Shown here piece after piece: positions 49,063-59,964 of a stretch of DNA of 64,000 nt. The translations under genes and the position numbers were made by a program. Where the stretch lies: NCBI GenBank assembly GCA_017480195.1, contig JAFVBE010000017.1, positions 32,814 through 96,813 of the forward strand, in the 5' to 3' direction. The notes beneath the pieces are model-generated. The model did no database searches. It was not told the DNA's origin and was given only the letters and a program-made list of their open reading frames with translations. The stretch's first letter is position 1, and every line of letters begins with the position of its first letter. The DNA is from Lachnospiraceae bacterium (GTDB lineage: Bacteria > Bacillota > Clostridia > Lachnospirales > Lachnospiraceae).

Positions 49063-51165
49063 ATGTCGGATTTTAGAAGAAAAGCTATCAGAGCATTTGA
49101 TTATGTGTTCAGAACGAAGATGGCGCTTAATTTTGGTGCGTTGTTTGCTGATGGTACGGAGTATTATCGCTCTCCGTCAGAAATATCTGAGGGAGATTCG
49201 GTTACATTAAGATTCAGAACTGCTGTCGATAATGTAGATGAGGTCTGGCTTGTATGTAATAATGAGCGTCTTAGAATGTCTATTGAAAAAAGTGATGAAT
49301 TCTTTGATTATTATTCATACACTATTCCTGAGGTTAATGAAGATATAGATTATTATTATGAAGTTATAGCGGGAAGTGTTGTATGCTATTACAATAAGCT
49401 TGGCACTCAAAACAACAATAATAGTGATTATAATTTCTATGTTCCGCTTGACTTTCACACTCCGAAATGGGCGAGAGGCGCGGTGTTCTATCAGATATTT
49501 GTTGACCGCTTCTGTAATGGCGACACTTCGAATGATGTCCTTGATAATGAATACTGTTATATCGGTGAGGGAACAAGGCGCGTGACGGACTGGTTCAAAT
49601 ACCCTGACAATATGGATGTAAGGTCGTTCTATGGCGGAGATTTACAGGGCGTTATGAATAAGCTTGACTATCTGCAGGATTTGGGCGTCGATGTCATCTA
49701 TCTTAATCCGATATTCGTATCGCCGTCTAATCATAAATATGATATACAGGACTACGATTATGTAGACCCACATTTTGGTGTGATTGTAAATGATGAGGGC
49801 ACATGTCTGCCTGAGGGTTCAAAATCCAACAAAGAGTCAACCAGATATATTAATCGTGTTACGAATAAAGAGAACTTAGAAGCCAGCAATCAGCTTTTTA
49901 TAAAGCTGGTTGAAGAGGTTCACAGACGCGGTATGAAGATAATACTTGACGGAGTATTTAATCACTGCGGTTCCTTCAATAAATGGCTGGACAAGGAATG
50001 TATATATGAAGGTCAGGAAGGTTATGAGAAGGGCGCATATGTAGATCACGAAAGTCCTTACAGGAGCTTCTTCAAATTTCAGGATCCTTGGCAGTGGCCT
50101 TATAATCCGACTTACAATGGCTGGTGGGGACACGATACACTGCCGAAGCTTAATTATGAGGAGTCTGAGAAGCTTTATGAATATATAATGAGAATAGGCG
50201 AGAAATGGGTTTCACCGCCTTTCAATGTAGACGGCTGGAGACTTGATGTAGCGGCGGATTTGGGCTATACAGAGGAATTCAATCATAAGTTCTGGCGCGA
50301 TTTCAGGAAGAGGGTTAAGGCGGCTAACCCTAATGCGATAATTCTTGCTGAGCATTATGGCGATGCAAAATCCTGGCTTATGGGAGACCAGTGGGATACA
50401 GTTATGAACTATGATGCGTTTATGGAGCCGATAACATGGTTTTTAACGGGTGTGGAGAAGCATAGTGATGAATTCCGAGGAGACTTGCTCGGTAATCCGG
50501 ATGCATTTACCGGGGCACTTAGACATCATATGTCAAGGTTTAATCAGAATTCACTCGAGATTGCGATGAATGAGCTTTCTAACCACGATCATTCGAGATT
50601 TCTTACGAGAACTAATAAGAGAGTTGGACGAATTCATACTATTGGACCTGAGGCTGCTAATGAAGGTGTTAATAAGGGAGTGTTCAGAGAAGCGGTCGTA
50701 TTTCAAATGACCTGGCCGGGTGCACCTACCATCTATTACGGAGATGAGGCAGGTCTTTGCGGATGGACTGATCCGGATAACAGAAGAACCTATCCTTGGG
50801 GGCATGAGGACTGGGAATTGATTAATTTTCATAAGGATATGATTAAGATACACAAGCGCAATGAAGCCTTTATGAAGGGATCGGTCATATTCTTATATGG
50901 CGGATATAAAAATGTTATATATGGCAGATTTACAGATAAGCAGGCTGCAGTTGTTATATTGAACGACGATTATAACGAGCAGACACATAGGATACCTGTA
51001 CAGCGTGTAGGCGTATATGATAAGGCAGTTATGGTACAGCTTATTCAGACTACGGAGGCGGGCTACAGCCTTGCGCGCAGAGATTACATTGTGGAGGATA
51101 ATGTGCTGACAATCACTGTGCCGAAGATATCTGCGACAGTTCTTATCGGTGATTTACGGAGATAG
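49063..51165 (+). CDS. GH13 alpha-amylase family glycosidase (neopullulanase/cyclomaltodextrinase-like)
   Basis: 700 residues and no signal peptide, so it acts in the cytoplasm. An N-terminal beta domain (about 1-135) precedes the (beta/alpha)8 barrel, which opens with WARGAVFYQIFVDRF. The nucleophile is Asp395 (DGWRLDVA), the acid/base Glu430 (ILAEHYG) and the transition-state stabiliser Asp509 (SNHDHSRF). MDEFGG-type strand 3 reads GMKIILDGVFNHCG. An N-terminal domain before a Y-Q-I-F-V-D-R-F barrel is typical of neopullulanase or cyclomaltodextrinase, which degrade imported maltodextrins. Exact specificity is not determined. Confidence 0.87.
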   Translation: MSDFRRKAIRAFDYVFRTKMALNFGALFADGTEYYRSPSEISEGDSVTLRFRTAVDNVDEVWLVCNNERLRMSIEKSDEFFDYYSYTIPEVNEDIDYYYEVIAGSVVCYYNKLGTQNNNNSDYNFYVPLDFHTPKWARGAVFYQIFVDRFCNGDTSNDVLDNEYCYIGEGTRRVTDWFKYPDNMDVRSFYGGDLQGVMNKLDYLQDLGVDVIYLNPIFVSPSNHKYDIQDYDYVDPHFGVIVNDEGTCLPEGSKSNKESTRYINRVTNKENLEASNQLFIKLVEEVHRRGMKIILDGVFNHCGSFNKWLDKECIYEGQEGYEKGAYVDHESPYRSFFKFQDPWQWPYNPTYNGWWGHDTLPKLNYEESEKLYEYIMRIGEKWVSPPFNVDGWRLDVAADLGYTEEFNHKFWRDFRKRVKAANPNAIILAEHYGDAKSWLMGDQWDTVMNYDAFMEPITWFLTGVEKHSDEFRGDLLGNPDAFTGALRHHMSRFNQNSLEIAMNELSNHDHSRFLTRTNKRVGRIHTIGPEAANEGVNKGVFREAVVFQMTWPGAPTIYYGDEAGLCGWTDPDNRRTYPWGHEDWELINFHKDMIKIHKRNEAFMKGSVIFLYGGYKNVIYGRFTDKQAAVVILNDDYNEQTHRIPVQRVGVYDKAVMVQLIQTTEAGYSLARRDYIVEDNVLTITVPKISATVLIGDLRR

Positions 51166-51240
51166 TACATCTTAGATGATATGCATTTGTAAATGTCGAG
51201 ATGGTGCGAATAACACATAGCCGAATTATAATATAAAAAA

Positions 51241-51275
51241 GTACAGAAAATCGAACGATTGTTCTGTACTTTTTG
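51241..51275 (+). terminator. Terminator after the GH13 gene
   Basis: GTACAGAA (51241-51248) and TTCTGTAC (51262-51269) flank a 13-nt loop, followed by TTTTTG. Confidence 0.85.
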
Positions 51276-51376
51276 TTCTTTCTATGTTATAATTGGCGGT
51301 GACCTGCACTAAATTGACTTTTGTATTATATGTCAATTAATGCAGCGTTATGGATATTACATTTTGGAGATTTATT

Positions 51377-53371
51377 ATGGACCATTTTGAACTTGTATCA
51401 GAATATGCGCCGACAGGCGACCAGCCTGAAGCTATAGAAGGGCTTGTGCAGGGCTTTAAAGAGGGAAAGCATAAGCAGACTCTCTTAGGTGTTACCGGTT
51501 CAGGCAAGACCTTTACTATGGCGAATGTCATAGCTGCCATTAATAAGCCGACACTCATTATATCGCATAACAAGACACTTGCTGCACAGCTCTATAGTGA
51601 GTTCAAGGCATTTTTTCCGAACAATGCGGTAGAGTATTTCGTATCCTACTATGATTATTATCAGCCGGAGGCATATGTACCTCAGACGGATACCTATATT
51701 GCGAAGGATTCTTCGATAAATGATGAGATAGATAAAATGCGACACAGTGCTACCTCTGCGTTGATTGAACGTAAGGATGTTATAGTTGTGTCCTCTGTAT
51801 CATGTATATATAATATAGGTGATCCTGAGGAATATAAATCTATGATGTTATCCTTAAGACCCGGTATGAATAAGGACAGGGATGAGGTTATACGACAGCT
51901 TGTGGATATTCAGTACAACAGGAATGATATGGATTTTACCAGAGGAACCTTTCGTGTGAAGGGCGATGTGGTGGATGTACTTCCTGCAAATACCTTCGAG
52001 GACGGGCTCAGGATAGAATTCTTCGGTGATGAGATAGACAGACTGGTGGAATTCGACCCGCTTACCGGAGAGATAAAAAGAACCTTGTCCTTTGCTTGCA
52101 TCTTTCCTGCTTCACATTATGTAGTTGCGAACGATAAGCTTGAGAAGGCTATAGATGAGATTAAGCTTGAACTTGAGGAGAGGGTTGCTTACTTCAAGGA
52201 AAATGATAAATTGCTCGAGGCGCAGCGTATTAGGGAGAGAACGGAATTCGATATGGAGATGCTCAAGGAGACGGGATTCTGCTCAGGTGTAGAGAATTAT
52301 TCGCGTGTTCTTGCAGGACTTAAACCGGGTTCAACTCCTAATACCTTACTCAAATTCTTTGACGGAGATTATCTTATTATAATAGATGAGTCACATATTA
52401 CACTTCCACAGATAAGAGGTATGTATGCGGGTGACAGGGCGAGAAAGCAGACACTTGTTGACTATGGATTCAGACTTCCTTCGGCGCTTGATAACAGACC
52501 GCTTAATTTTGGTGAGTTTGAGGAAAGAGTTGACAAGATAATGTATGTATCGGCGACTCCGGCAGATTATGAGAAGGAGCATGAGGAGAATCGTGTAGAG
52601 CAGATTATAAGACCGACAGGACTTTTGGACCCTGTCATAGATGTGAGACCTGTCGAAGGACAGGTGGATGACCTTGTGTCAGAGGTTAGAAAGGAGACTG
52701 AGAAGGGCAACAAGGTTCTCGTTACCACACTTACCAAGCGTATGGCTGAGGATTTGACAGATTATATGAGGCAACTTGACATTAAGGTTAAGTACCTTCA
52801 TTCTGACATAGATACACTTGAACGCCTTGAGATAGTCAGGGATTTAAGGATGGGCGTCTTCGATGTGTTAGTCGGTATAAATCTTTTAAGAGAGGGACTC
52901 GACATACCTGAGATTACACTTGTTGCGATACTTGATGCGGATAAAGAAGGCTTCCTTCGTTCTGAAACCTCACTTGTCCAGACAGTCGGTCGTGCAGCAA
53001 GAAATGTCGATGGTCATGTTATAATGTATGCTGACAATATAACTGATTCCATGAAAAATGCAATAGAGGAGACAAAGAGAAGGAGAAGCATACAGGATAA
53101 TTATAATAAAGAACACAATATAACGCCTCAAAGTATCAAAAAGGATATAAGGGATATAATATCTATGGAGGTTGATGAAGAAGAGGTTAAGAATAAGCGT
53201 AAATACGCTAAAGATCCTGAATCAATGACAAAGAAGGAGCTTAAAGCTGAGGTTGAGAGACTTACACTTCGTATGAATAAGGCTGCGGCGGAGCTTAATT
53301 TCGAGGTGGCTGCGGTTATTAGGGATGAGCTAAAAGAGCTTAAGATTATGCTTAGGGATTATGATGCTTAA
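51377..53371 (+). CDS. uvrB: Excinuclease ABC subunit B
   Basis: 664 residues. The Walker A motif GVTGSGKT is at 38-45. The beta-hairpin region is present ([18 protein letters not shown]), with helicase motifs [10 protein letters not shown] and QTVGRAARN, and the C-terminal UvrC-binding motif ending [20 protein letters not shown]. UvrB verifies DNA lesions after UvrA loading. ATG 51377 with GGAGA at 51366-51370 is preferred over ATG 51350. It is followed by a small gene and uvrA in one operon. Confidence 0.97.
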   Translation: MDHFELVSEYAPTGDQPEAIEGLVQGFKEGKHKQTLLGVTGSGKTFTMANVIAAINKPTLIISHNKTLAAQLYSEFKAFFPNNAVEYFVSYYDYYQPEAYVPQTDTYIAKDSSINDEIDKMRHSATSALIERKDVIVVSSVSCIYNIGDPEEYKSMMLSLRPGMNKDRDEVIRQLVDIQYNRNDMDFTRGTFRVKGDVVDVLPANTFEDGLRIEFFGDEIDRLVEFDPLTGEIKRTLSFACIFPASHYVVANDKLEKAIDEIKLELEERVAYFKENDKLLEAQRIRERTEFDMEMLKETGFCSGVENYSRVLAGLKPGSTPNTLLKFFDGDYLIIIDESHITLPQIRGMYAGDRARKQTLVDYGFRLPSALDNRPLNFGEFEERVDKIMYVSATPADYEKEHEENRVEQIIRPTGLLDPVIDVRPVEGQVDDLVSEVRKETEKGNKVLVTTLTKRMAEDLTDYMRQLDIKVKYLHSDIDTLERLEIVRDLRMGVFDVLVGINLLREGLDIPEITLVAILDADKEGFLRSETSLVQTVGRAARNVDGHVIMYADNITDSMKNAIEETKRRRSIQDNYNKEHNITPQSIKKDIRDIISMEVDEEEVKNKRKYAKDPESMTKKELKAEVERLTLRMNKAAAELNFEVAAVIRDELKELKIMLRDYDA

Positions 53372-53397
53372 TGAAATATATGAAAAGGAGGCAAACA

Positions 53398-53736
53398 ATG
53401 AGCAAATGCAAAAAATGCTGTAAATGTAATAAAAAAGGAGGACAGGATATGTATTATGATGAATTAGTTTCAGAGATATCACTCAGATGTGATTTACCGA
53501 TTGATGAGGTGGCAGATGTCTTGGATGAGGAGGAGAATATTATTGAAGAGGAAAGGCGCTATAGAAAGAGAAAGAAACATTTATATTTCCTATGCTTTTT
53601 ACTCATAGTTATGATGACTGCTGCGGTTACAATCTGCATACTGGACAGACAGGAGAAGATTGACATTGAGAACACCGTAAGAAAGTATCTGGATAAGATG
53701 GAGAAGCTTAAGGAAGAATATTTACCGGAGAGATAA
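53398..53736 (+). CDS. Small Cys-rich membrane protein between uvrB and uvrA
   Basis: 112 residues if read from ATG 53398 (AAGGAGG at 53384-53390). The first 17 residues are rich in Lys and Cys ([14 protein letters not shown]), followed by an acidic helical segment, one membrane helix (about 66-85) and a charged coiled-coil tail. A second ATG at 53449, also preceded by AAAAGGAGG, would give a 95-residue form without the Cys-rich stretch. I do not recognise the family. uvrA starts 1 nt after the stop codon, so it is part of the uvr operon. Confidence 0.65.
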   Translation: MSKCKKCCKCNKKGGQDMYYDELVSEISLRCDLPIDEVADVLDEEENIIEEERRYRKRKKHLYFLCFLLIVMMTAAVTICILDRQEKIDIENTVRKYLDKMEKLKEEYLPER

Positions 53737-53737
53737 G

Positions 53738-56572
53738 ATGAGCGAGCTTAAATACATTACTATAAAAGGTGCGAGAGAACATAATTTAAAGAATATAGAC
53801 ATTAAGATACCGAGAGATAAATTCGTGGTTTTGACCGGTTTATCGGGGTCGGGAAAGTCCTCACTTGCATTTGATACAATATATGCAGAGGGACAGAGAA
53901 AGTATATGGAGTCACTTTCTTCATATGCAAGACAATTCTTAGGACTTTCGGATAAGCCGGATGTAGATTCGATAGAAGGTCTTTCACCTTCAATATCCAT
54001 CGACCAGAAGTCTACGAACAGAAATCCGCGTTCTACAGTAGGTACTGTAACGGAGATTTACGATTATCTTAGACTTTTGTATGCTCGAATTGGTATACCG
54101 CATTGCCCGAAGTGCGGCAAGGAGATAGTCAGACAGTCTGTAGATCAGATGGTAGATGAGATAATGGAACTCCCTCAAGGAACGAAGTTTCAAGTGCTTG
54201 CACCTGTTATAAGAGGCAGAAAGGGTGAGCATGTAAAGCTTCTTGCACATGCGAGAAAGAGCGGCTTCGTAAGAGCTATTATAGATGGAAGCGTATATGA
54301 TTTAAGCGAGGATATAGAGCTTGACAAGAATAAGAAGCACAATATAGATATAGTGGTAGACAGACTTGCGGTTAAGGAGGGCATAGAATTAAGGCTTGGT
54401 GAGTCTATCGAGACTGTACTTAAGATGGCAGAGGGACTTCTCAAGGTTGATGTGATAGGCGGAGAAATGCTTAATTTTTCCGATAGTTTTTCCTGTCCTG
54501 ATTGCGGTATAAGTATAGATGAGATAGAGCCGAGAAGCTTCTCCTTTAATAATCCTTTTGGTGCGTGCCCATGCTGTACAGGACTTGGTTTTAAGCGAGA
54601 GTTCGATGTAGACCTTATGATACCTGATACAAGACTTTCAATAAATGAAGGCGCTATAAGTGTACTTGGCTGGCAGTCCTCAGGTAAGAAGGACAGCTAT
54701 ACACATGCGACGCTTGAAGCTCTTGCCGATAAGTATAAATTCTCTCTTGATACACCATTCGAGAAGCTTTCCGATAAGGCGAAGGATGTACTTATTAACG
54801 GTACGGGGGATGACACCATCAGGGTACGCTATCACAGTAAGAGAGTTGCAAACGCAGAGTATCTTGTTACATTTGAAGGGCTTATAGAGAATATTAAGAG
54901 AAGATACAGAGAATCCTCCGAGAGTATTAAGGCAGAGTATGAGGCTTTTATGACGATTACACCATGTGATGAATGTGGTGGTAAGAGGCTTAAGGCTTCA
55001 TCCCTTGCAGTAACGGTGAGTGATAAGAATATAGCCGAGATAACAGATATGTCTATAGTTCGTTTGGCAGAGTTCCTTAATGATATGAACCTGACAGAGA
55101 GGCAGGTGTCTATAGGACATCAGGTTATCAAGGAGATTAAGGCTAGAGTTGGTTTCCTCGTAAATGTAGGCTTGGAATATCTTTCTTTATCAAGAGCTAC
55201 AGGAACATTGTCAGGAGGTGAAGCACAGCGTATAAGACTTGCTACACAGATAGGCTCAGGCCTTATGGGTGTGGCGTATATCCTTGATGAACCGAGTATA
55301 GGGCTTCATCAAAGAGATAATGACAAACTGTTGTCGGCGCTTAAGAACCTGCGTGATTTGGGTAATACCCTGTTAGTCGTTGAGCATGATGAGGATACTA
55401 TGTATGCGGCGGATTATATAGTCGATATAGGTCCGGGAGCGGGTTCAAACGGTGGTGAGGTTGTTGCGACAGGAAGTGTAGAAGACATTAAGAACTGCCC
55501 TGAGTCCGTAACGGGTGCATATCTTAGCAGGAAGCTATATATACCGGTGCCTGAGATGAGGAAGGAACCGACAGGTTTTATAGAGGTTGTAGGTGCTGCT
55601 GAGAATAATCTTAAAAATATAAATGTCAAGTTTCCGCTTGGAGTTATGACCTGTGTGACCGGAGTTTCCGGCTCGGGCAAGAGCTCACTGGTTAATGAAA
55701 TATTATATAAGAGACTTGAGCGAGATTTGAACAGAGCCAAGATTAAGGCGGGCAAGCATAAGAATATAAAAGGGATTGAGCAGCTTGATAAGATAATCAA
55801 TATAGACCAGTCGCCTATAGGCAGGTCGCCGCGTTCCAATCCGGCTACCTATACGGGAGTATTTGATTTGATCAGAGACTTATTTGCGAATACCAAGGAT
55901 GCCAAGGCAATGGGCTATAATAAGGGAAGATTCTCCTTCAATGTATCCGGAGGAAGATGCGAAGCTTGCAAAGGTGATGGCATAATCAAGATAGAAATGC
56001 ATTTCTTGGCAGATGTATATGTGCCTTGTGAGGTCTGCAAGGGAAAGAGATATAACAGGGAGACTCTTGAGGTAAAATACAAGGGCAAGAATATATATGA
56101 TGTGCTTGATATGACAGTAGACGAGGCTTGCGAATTCTTCGCAAATGTTCCGCTCATATTAAGGAAGATTGAGACATTAAAGGATGTCGGACTTGGATAT
56201 ATCAAGCTTGGACAGCCTTCGACTACTCTCTCCGGAGGTGAAGCGCAGAGAATTAAGCTTGCCACGGAGTTAAGCAGAAGAAGCACGGGAAGAACCATCT
56301 ATGTGCTTGATGAGCCGACGACAGGTTTGCATTTCGCAGATGTTCACAAGTTGGTTAATATATTGCAGAAGCTCTGTGAGGGCGGCAATACAGTAGTGGT
56401 TATAGAACATAATCTTGATGTCATCAAGACTGCGGACTATATCATAGATATGGGACCGGAGGGCGGAGAGAACGGTGGCACGGTTGTAACCTACGGCACT
56501 CCGGAGCAGGTAGCCAAATGCAAGAAGTCCTATACAGGACAGTATTTGAAGAAATATTTAAAAGCGAAATAG
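53738..56572 (+). CDS. uvrA: Excinuclease ABC subunit A
   Basis: 944 residues with two ABC ATPase modules. The first Walker A is GLSGSGKS (34-41), the second GVSGSGKS in the C-terminal half. Signature motifs [13 protein letters not shown] and [13 protein letters not shown] are both present. Zinc-binding CxxC pairs lie in CPDCGISID...CPCCTG and CEACKGDG...CEVCKG. UvrA recognises damaged DNA and hands it to UvrB. The ATG follows the preceding stop codon by 1 nt. Confidence 0.98.
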   Translation: MSELKYITIKGAREHNLKNIDIKIPRDKFVVLTGLSGSGKSSLAFDTIYAEGQRKYMESLSSYARQFLGLSDKPDVDSIEGLSPSISIDQKSTNRNPRSTVGTVTEIYDYLRLLYARIGIPHCPKCGKEIVRQSVDQMVDEIMELPQGTKFQVLAPVIRGRKGEHVKLLAHARKSGFVRAIIDGSVYDLSEDIELDKNKKHNIDIVVDRLAVKEGIELRLGESIETVLKMAEGLLKVDVIGGEMLNFSDSFSCPDCGISIDEIEPRSFSFNNPFGACPCCTGLGFKREFDVDLMIPDTRLSINEGAISVLGWQSSGKKDSYTHATLEALADKYKFSLDTPFEKLSDKAKDVLINGTGDDTIRVRYHSKRVANAEYLVTFEGLIENIKRRYRESSESIKAEYEAFMTITPCDECGGKRLKASSLAVTVSDKNIAEITDMSIVRLAEFLNDMNLTERQVSIGHQVIKEIKARVGFLVNVGLEYLSLSRATGTLSGGEAQRIRLATQIGSGLMGVAYILDEPSIGLHQRDNDKLLSALKNLRDLGNTLLVVEHDEDTMYAADYIVDIGPGAGSNGGEVVATGSVEDIKNCPESVTGAYLSRKLYIPVPEMRKEPTGFIEVVGAAENNLKNINVKFPLGVMTCVTGVSGSGKSSLVNEILYKRLERDLNRAKIKAGKHKNIKGIEQLDKIINIDQSPIGRSPRSNPATYTGVFDLIRDLFANTKDAKAMGYNKGRFSFNVSGGRCEACKGDGIIKIEMHFLADVYVPCEVCKGKRYNRETLEVKYKGKNIYDVLDMTVDEACEFFANVPLILRKIETLKDVGLGYIKLGQPSTTLSGGEAQRIKLATELSRRSTGRTIYVLDEPTTGLHFADVHKLVNILQKLCEGGNTVVVIEHNLDVIKTADYIIDMGPEGGENGGTVVTYGTPEQVAKCKKSYTGQYLKKYLKAK

Positions 56573-56587
56573 TATTTAATTATTTGC

Positions 56588-56616
56588 TTTATTTTTATTA
56601 AAACTTATAGTATAAT
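56588..56616 (+). promoter_or_regulatory. Promoter of fba
   Basis: TATAAT at 56611-56616 with a weak -35 (TTTATT, 56588-56593) 17 nt upstream, about 70 nt ahead of the fba start codon. Confidence 0.4.
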
Positions 56617-56687
56617 GATAAAAGGTTGTTTGACTATACGAATATATAGTCGTGTGCAGCAAAAATTATAAAATGGAGGAAGTCAAA

Positions 56688-57551
56688 ATGTTAGTTTCAG
56701 CAAAGGAAATGCTTGAAAAGGCTGTTGCAGGCGGATATGCCGTAGCACAGTTCAACATCAATAACCTCGAGTGGACTAAGTCGGTTCTGCTTGAGTGTGA
56801 GGAATTAAAGACACCTGTTATTCTTGGAGTATCTGAGGGAGCAGGTAAGTATATGACAGGTTTTAAGACTGTTTCTGCAATGGTTAAGGCAATGGATGAG
56901 TCACTTGGAATTACTGTTCCTGTTGCACTTCATCTTGACCATGGTTCATATGAAGGCGCAAAGGCATGTATAGAAGCAGGCTTTACATCTATTATGTTCG
57001 ATGGTTCTTCACTCCCGCTTGAAGAGAATATTGCTAAGACAAAAGAACTTGTTGCAATCTGCAATGAGAAGGGTATCTCTCTTGAGGCAGAAGTAGGTGG
57101 AATCGGTGGAGAAGAGGATGGCGTAGTATCAACAGGTGAGTGTGCAGATCCTGAGGAGTGTAAGCAGATTAATGACCTTGGTGTTACAATGCTTGCATGC
57201 GGTATAGGTAATATTCATGGTAAGTATCCTGATAACTGGGCTGGTCTTCAGTTTAATGTGCTTGAGAGCATCAAGGCTGTAACAGGTAATACTCCGCTCG
57301 TTCTTCACGGTGGTTCAGGTATACCTGATGAGCAGATTAAGAAAGCAATCTCTATGGGCGTTGCTAAGGTTAATGTAAATACAGAATGTCAGCTTGTATT
57401 TGCGGCTGCTACTCGTAAGTACATAGAAGCAGGTAAGGATCTTGAAGGCAAGGGTTATGACCCACGTAAGCTTCTTGCCCCTGGTGCACAGGCAATTAGA
57501 GACGAAGTTAAGGACAGAGTTGCTGTATTTGGCTCAGCAGGTAAAGCATAG
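56688..57551 (+). CDS. fba: Class II fructose-bisphosphate aldolase
   Basis: 287 residues. The zinc ligands and catalytic Asp lie in VALHLDHGSYEGAKACIEAGFTS, with later His residues in IGNIHGKY and LVLHGGSGIPDE. It cleaves fructose 1,6-bisphosphate in glycolysis. The start is ATG 56688, with TGGAGGAAG just upstream. Confidence 0.95.
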   Translation: MLVSAKEMLEKAVAGGYAVAQFNINNLEWTKSVLLECEELKTPVILGVSEGAGKYMTGFKTVSAMVKAMDESLGITVPVALHLDHGSYEGAKACIEAGFTSIMFDGSSLPLEENIAKTKELVAICNEKGISLEAEVGGIGGEEDGVVSTGECADPEECKQINDLGVTMLACGIGNIHGKYPDNWAGLQFNVLESIKAVTGNTPLVLHGGSGIPDEQIKKAISMGVAKVNVNTECQLVFAAATRKYIEAGKDLEGKGYDPRKLLAPGAQAIRDEVKDRVAVFGSAGKA

Positions 57552-57572
57552 GGCATAATTATTTGGACGGCA

Positions 57573-57610
57573 AAGAAAATGCAGAGGCTTTACTACCTCT
57601 GCATTTTCTT
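57573..57610 (+). terminator. Terminator after fba
   Basis: AAAATGCAGAGG and CCTCTGCATTTT form a 12-bp stem around an 8-nt loop; the T-run continues as CTTT. Confidence 0.85.
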
Positions 57611-57646
57611 TAAAATATCTAATAATCATGTGGAGAGGAGTATAAT

Positions 57647-58516
57647 ATGGCAATAAATTACAATCAGTTGAGAAACCAATCAAATAATCAGGGTAACAAT
57701 AAACCTGCCGAGAAAAAGAGCAGTATAATATTAAGGATAATTTTCTGTGGATTATTTGCAGCGCTGTTGGTAGGTTTTGGAATATTTAATCTTATAAATC
57801 ATGCTGACTATTATTTTGGCTCGGCTAAGAATATTGATGATATGCTTGTGGCAGGTAATGTCGAGAAGGACGAATATGTGTCAATAGGTGTGGATGCAGT
57901 ATTTGACTGGTATGCAGAGACAACGCATAAAGTTAATGGCATACCTACAGGTAAGGAGCAGCACTGTATAGTATGGCTCAGCAATGGCGATATAATCTCC
58001 ATGACCGTTAAAGGAAAGAAAAACTATGCAAAAATAGACGAAATTATAGATGCAACATGGGCTGCATGGGATGATGAGACTGGAATGACTGCGCTTCATA
58101 CTCCTGTTGTGTTTGAAGGAAAAATCACAAATGTCGGCTATGAGGTCAAACAGTATTATGATGAATATGTGGGCGATATGGAGAATGCGGGTTTCTTTGA
58201 TTATTATGGTACAAGATACTATGAACTTACCATAGATACTACCGATAATAAGATGTCAATGCTTATGTGGTATATCGGAGGCGCGCTCATAGTAGTGCTT
58301 ATGGTATTTGGCGTGATATCAGGTGTAAAGGATATAAAGAAGCTTGATGCTGCCAAGAATGCCGGATATGATGCAAATGCATACAACACTCAGTTCAATC
58401 AGGATAACATATATAACCATACAAATTCGTTCGGTCAGGATAATCAACAGTACACTGGCGGAGGGAACTTCGGTGAGGTTATGAATAATAATGACGATTG
58501 GAATAAAGATTTATAA
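57647..58516 (+). CDS. Membrane protein of unknown function
   Basis: 289 residues, family not recognised. A Gln/Asn-rich N-terminus precedes a first helix (about 26-48), an external domain of about 150 residues (YVSIGVDAVFDWYAETTHKVNGIPTG), a second helix (about 204-225) and a Gln/Asn/Gly-rich cytoplasmic tail (YNTQFNQDNIYNHTNSFGQD). Such Asn/Gln-rich ends are common in membrane proteins of Lachnospiraceae. GAGAGGAG precedes the ATG. It appears to be a single-gene unit. Confidence 0.6.
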   Translation: MAINYNQLRNQSNNQGNNKPAEKKSSIILRIIFCGLFAALLVGFGIFNLINHADYYFGSAKNIDDMLVAGNVEKDEYVSIGVDAVFDWYAETTHKVNGIPTGKEQHCIVWLSNGDIISMTVKGKKNYAKIDEIIDATWAAWDDETGMTALHTPVVFEGKITNVGYEVKQYYDEYVGDMENAGFFDYYGTRYYELTIDTTDNKMSMLMWYIGGALIVVLMVFGVISGVKDIKKLDAAKNAGYDANAYNTQFNQDNIYNHTNSFGQDNQQYTGGGNFGEVMNNNDDWNKDL

Positions 58517-58550
58517 TTAATAAGAAAATAAGAAAAAAATAAAAAAGTTC

Positions 58551-58579
58551 TTGCATTATGATTTCACATGTTATATAAT
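58551..58579 (+). promoter_or_regulatory. Promoter of the S10 operon
   Basis: TTGCAT (58551-58556), a 17-nt spacer and TATAAT (58574-58579). Transcription should begin near 58586, giving a leader of about 240 nt. Confidence 0.75.
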
Positions 58580-58585
58580 GGCTAT

Positions 58586-58826
58586 TGCTGTGACATTGAT
58601 AGCGTTGAAGCGGAGGTTGCCGCTTAAGCATTTAAGCGGGTTTTTCGTGGAGCGAATGTCAATTAATGATAACTGGCGACAAGTCACTGTACTTAATAAC
58701 CATCTGCCAGGGGCAGAGATGACGTGTGAAAATCATAATGTTTGAAATTATGACACACACGGGAAAGTTGTACAGTCACCGCTTGTCGTACTGATAATAA
58801 GTGCGAAAAGGAGGCGGCTTTTTTTT
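58586..58826 (+). promoter_or_regulatory. S10 operon leader RNA with possible attenuator
   Basis: A 5' domain is closed by GACATT/AATGTC (58592-58597/58655-58660). In it, CCGCTTAA (58620-58627) can pair with TTAAGCGG (58632-58639), followed by G-TTTTT as in a terminator, or CCGCTT can pair with the upstream AAGCGG (58608-58613), which would prevent it. A 3' domain is closed by GACAAG..ACTGTAC (58678-58692) with GTACAGT..CTTGTC (58770-58787) and contains CATCTGCC/GGCAGA and CATAAT/ATTATG hairpins. From memory, this leader is widespread before rpsJ in Clostridia. Regulation by a ribosomal protein of the operon is likely but not proven. It fills the 310-base gap before rpsJ. Confidence 0.65.
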
Positions 58827-59135
58827 ATGGCAAGTCAAGTAATGAGAATCACATTGAAGGCGTATGACCACAAGTTAATCGACCAGGCAGCTAAGCAGGT
58901 TATTGAAACTGCAAGGAGTACAGGTGCTAAGGTAAGCGGACCTGTTCCAATGCCTACAAAGGTTGAGAAGATTACAATTCTTAGAGCTGTTCATAAGTAT
59001 AAGGATTCAAGAGAACAGTTTGAGCAAAGAACTCATAAGAGACTCATTGACATTATACCATCAACAGATACAGTTAGTGCTCTTCAGAAGCTTGATGTTT
59101 CTGCTGGTGTATATGTAGAGATTAAGAATGTGTAA
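58827..59135 (+). CDS. rpsJ: 30S ribosomal protein S10
   Basis: 102 residues, normal length. [39 protein letters not shown] and the end [10 protein letters not shown]-type sequence are diagnostic. The first gene of the operon. AAAGGAGG lies about 12 nt before the ATG. Also known as NusE in antitermination complexes. Confidence 0.98.
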   Translation: MASQVMRITLKAYDHKLIDQAAKQVIETARSTGAKVSGPVPMPTKVEKITILRAVHKYKDSREQFEQRTHKRLIDIIPSTDTVSALQKLDVSAGVYVEIKNV

Positions 59136-59250
59136 TAAAATTTAAGTGAAAAGTTATACAGTAAATACCTAATTACATCTTATTTAAAGATGAATTTAGT
59201 ATGATTGCCACGGCAATCCGCTGTGAATTAAAATTAGGAGGAAAGTAAAA

Positions 59251-59934
59251 ATGAAGAAAGCTATTTTAGCAACTAAAGTCGGAATGACTCAAATCTTCAA
59301 TGAAGATGGTGTATTGACACCGGTAACAGTATTAGAGGCCGGACCATGTGTTGTAACTCAGGTAAAAACAGTTGATAATGACGGTTACGATGCAATTCAG
59401 GTAGGTTTTGGCGAGAAGAAGGAAAAAATTGTTTCAAAGGATGTATCAGGAAAGAAAGTTATCAGAAATCCGCATGGTGCCGGTAAGGCTGAGACAGGAC
59501 ATTTCAAGAAAGCAGGAACCACACCTAAGAGATTTGTAAGAGAATTTAAGCTTGAGAATGTTGCCGATTATAATGCAGGTGATGAAATCAAGGCTGATAT
59601 CTTCGCAGAGGGTGATAAGGTAGATGTAACTGCTAAGTCCAAGGGTAAAGGATATGCAGGCGGTATCAAGAGATACGGTATGCGTTCAGGCCCTTCCGCT
59701 CATGGTTCAAAATACCATCGTCATGCCGGATCAAATGGTTCTGCAACTACTCCGGGTAGAGTGTTTAAAGGTAAGAAGATGCCTGGACATATGGGTAATG
59801 TAAGAGTTACCGTACAGAATCTTGAGATAGTTAAGATAGATGTTGAGAACAATGTAATTTTGGTAAAGGGTGCCGTTCCCGGACCAAAGAAATCATTAGT
59901 AATGATTAAGGAAACAGTAAAGGTTGGCAAATAA
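59251..59934 (+). CDS. rplC: 50S ribosomal protein L3
   Basis: 227 residues, slightly longer than the usual 205-215. [18 protein letters not shown] at the start and the tail-entry loop with [33 protein letters not shown] are typical. It binds 23S rRNA near the peptidyl transferase centre. The preceding 115-nt gap holds a small CACGG/CTGTG hairpin and a GGAGGAAAG site. Confidence 0.97.
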   Translation: MKKAILATKVGMTQIFNEDGVLTPVTVLEAGPCVVTQVKTVDNDGYDAIQVGFGEKKEKIVSKDVSGKKVIRNPHGAGKAETGHFKKAGTTPKRFVREFKLENVADYNAGDEIKADIFAEGDKVDVTAKSKGKGYAGGIKRYGMRSGPSAHGSKYHRHAGSNGSATTPGRVFKGKKMPGHMGNVRVTVQNLEIVKIDVENNVILVKGAVPGPKKSLVMIKETVKVGK

Positions 59935-59964
59935 GCCGGTCTTTAAGGAAGGAGGAACATTTAG

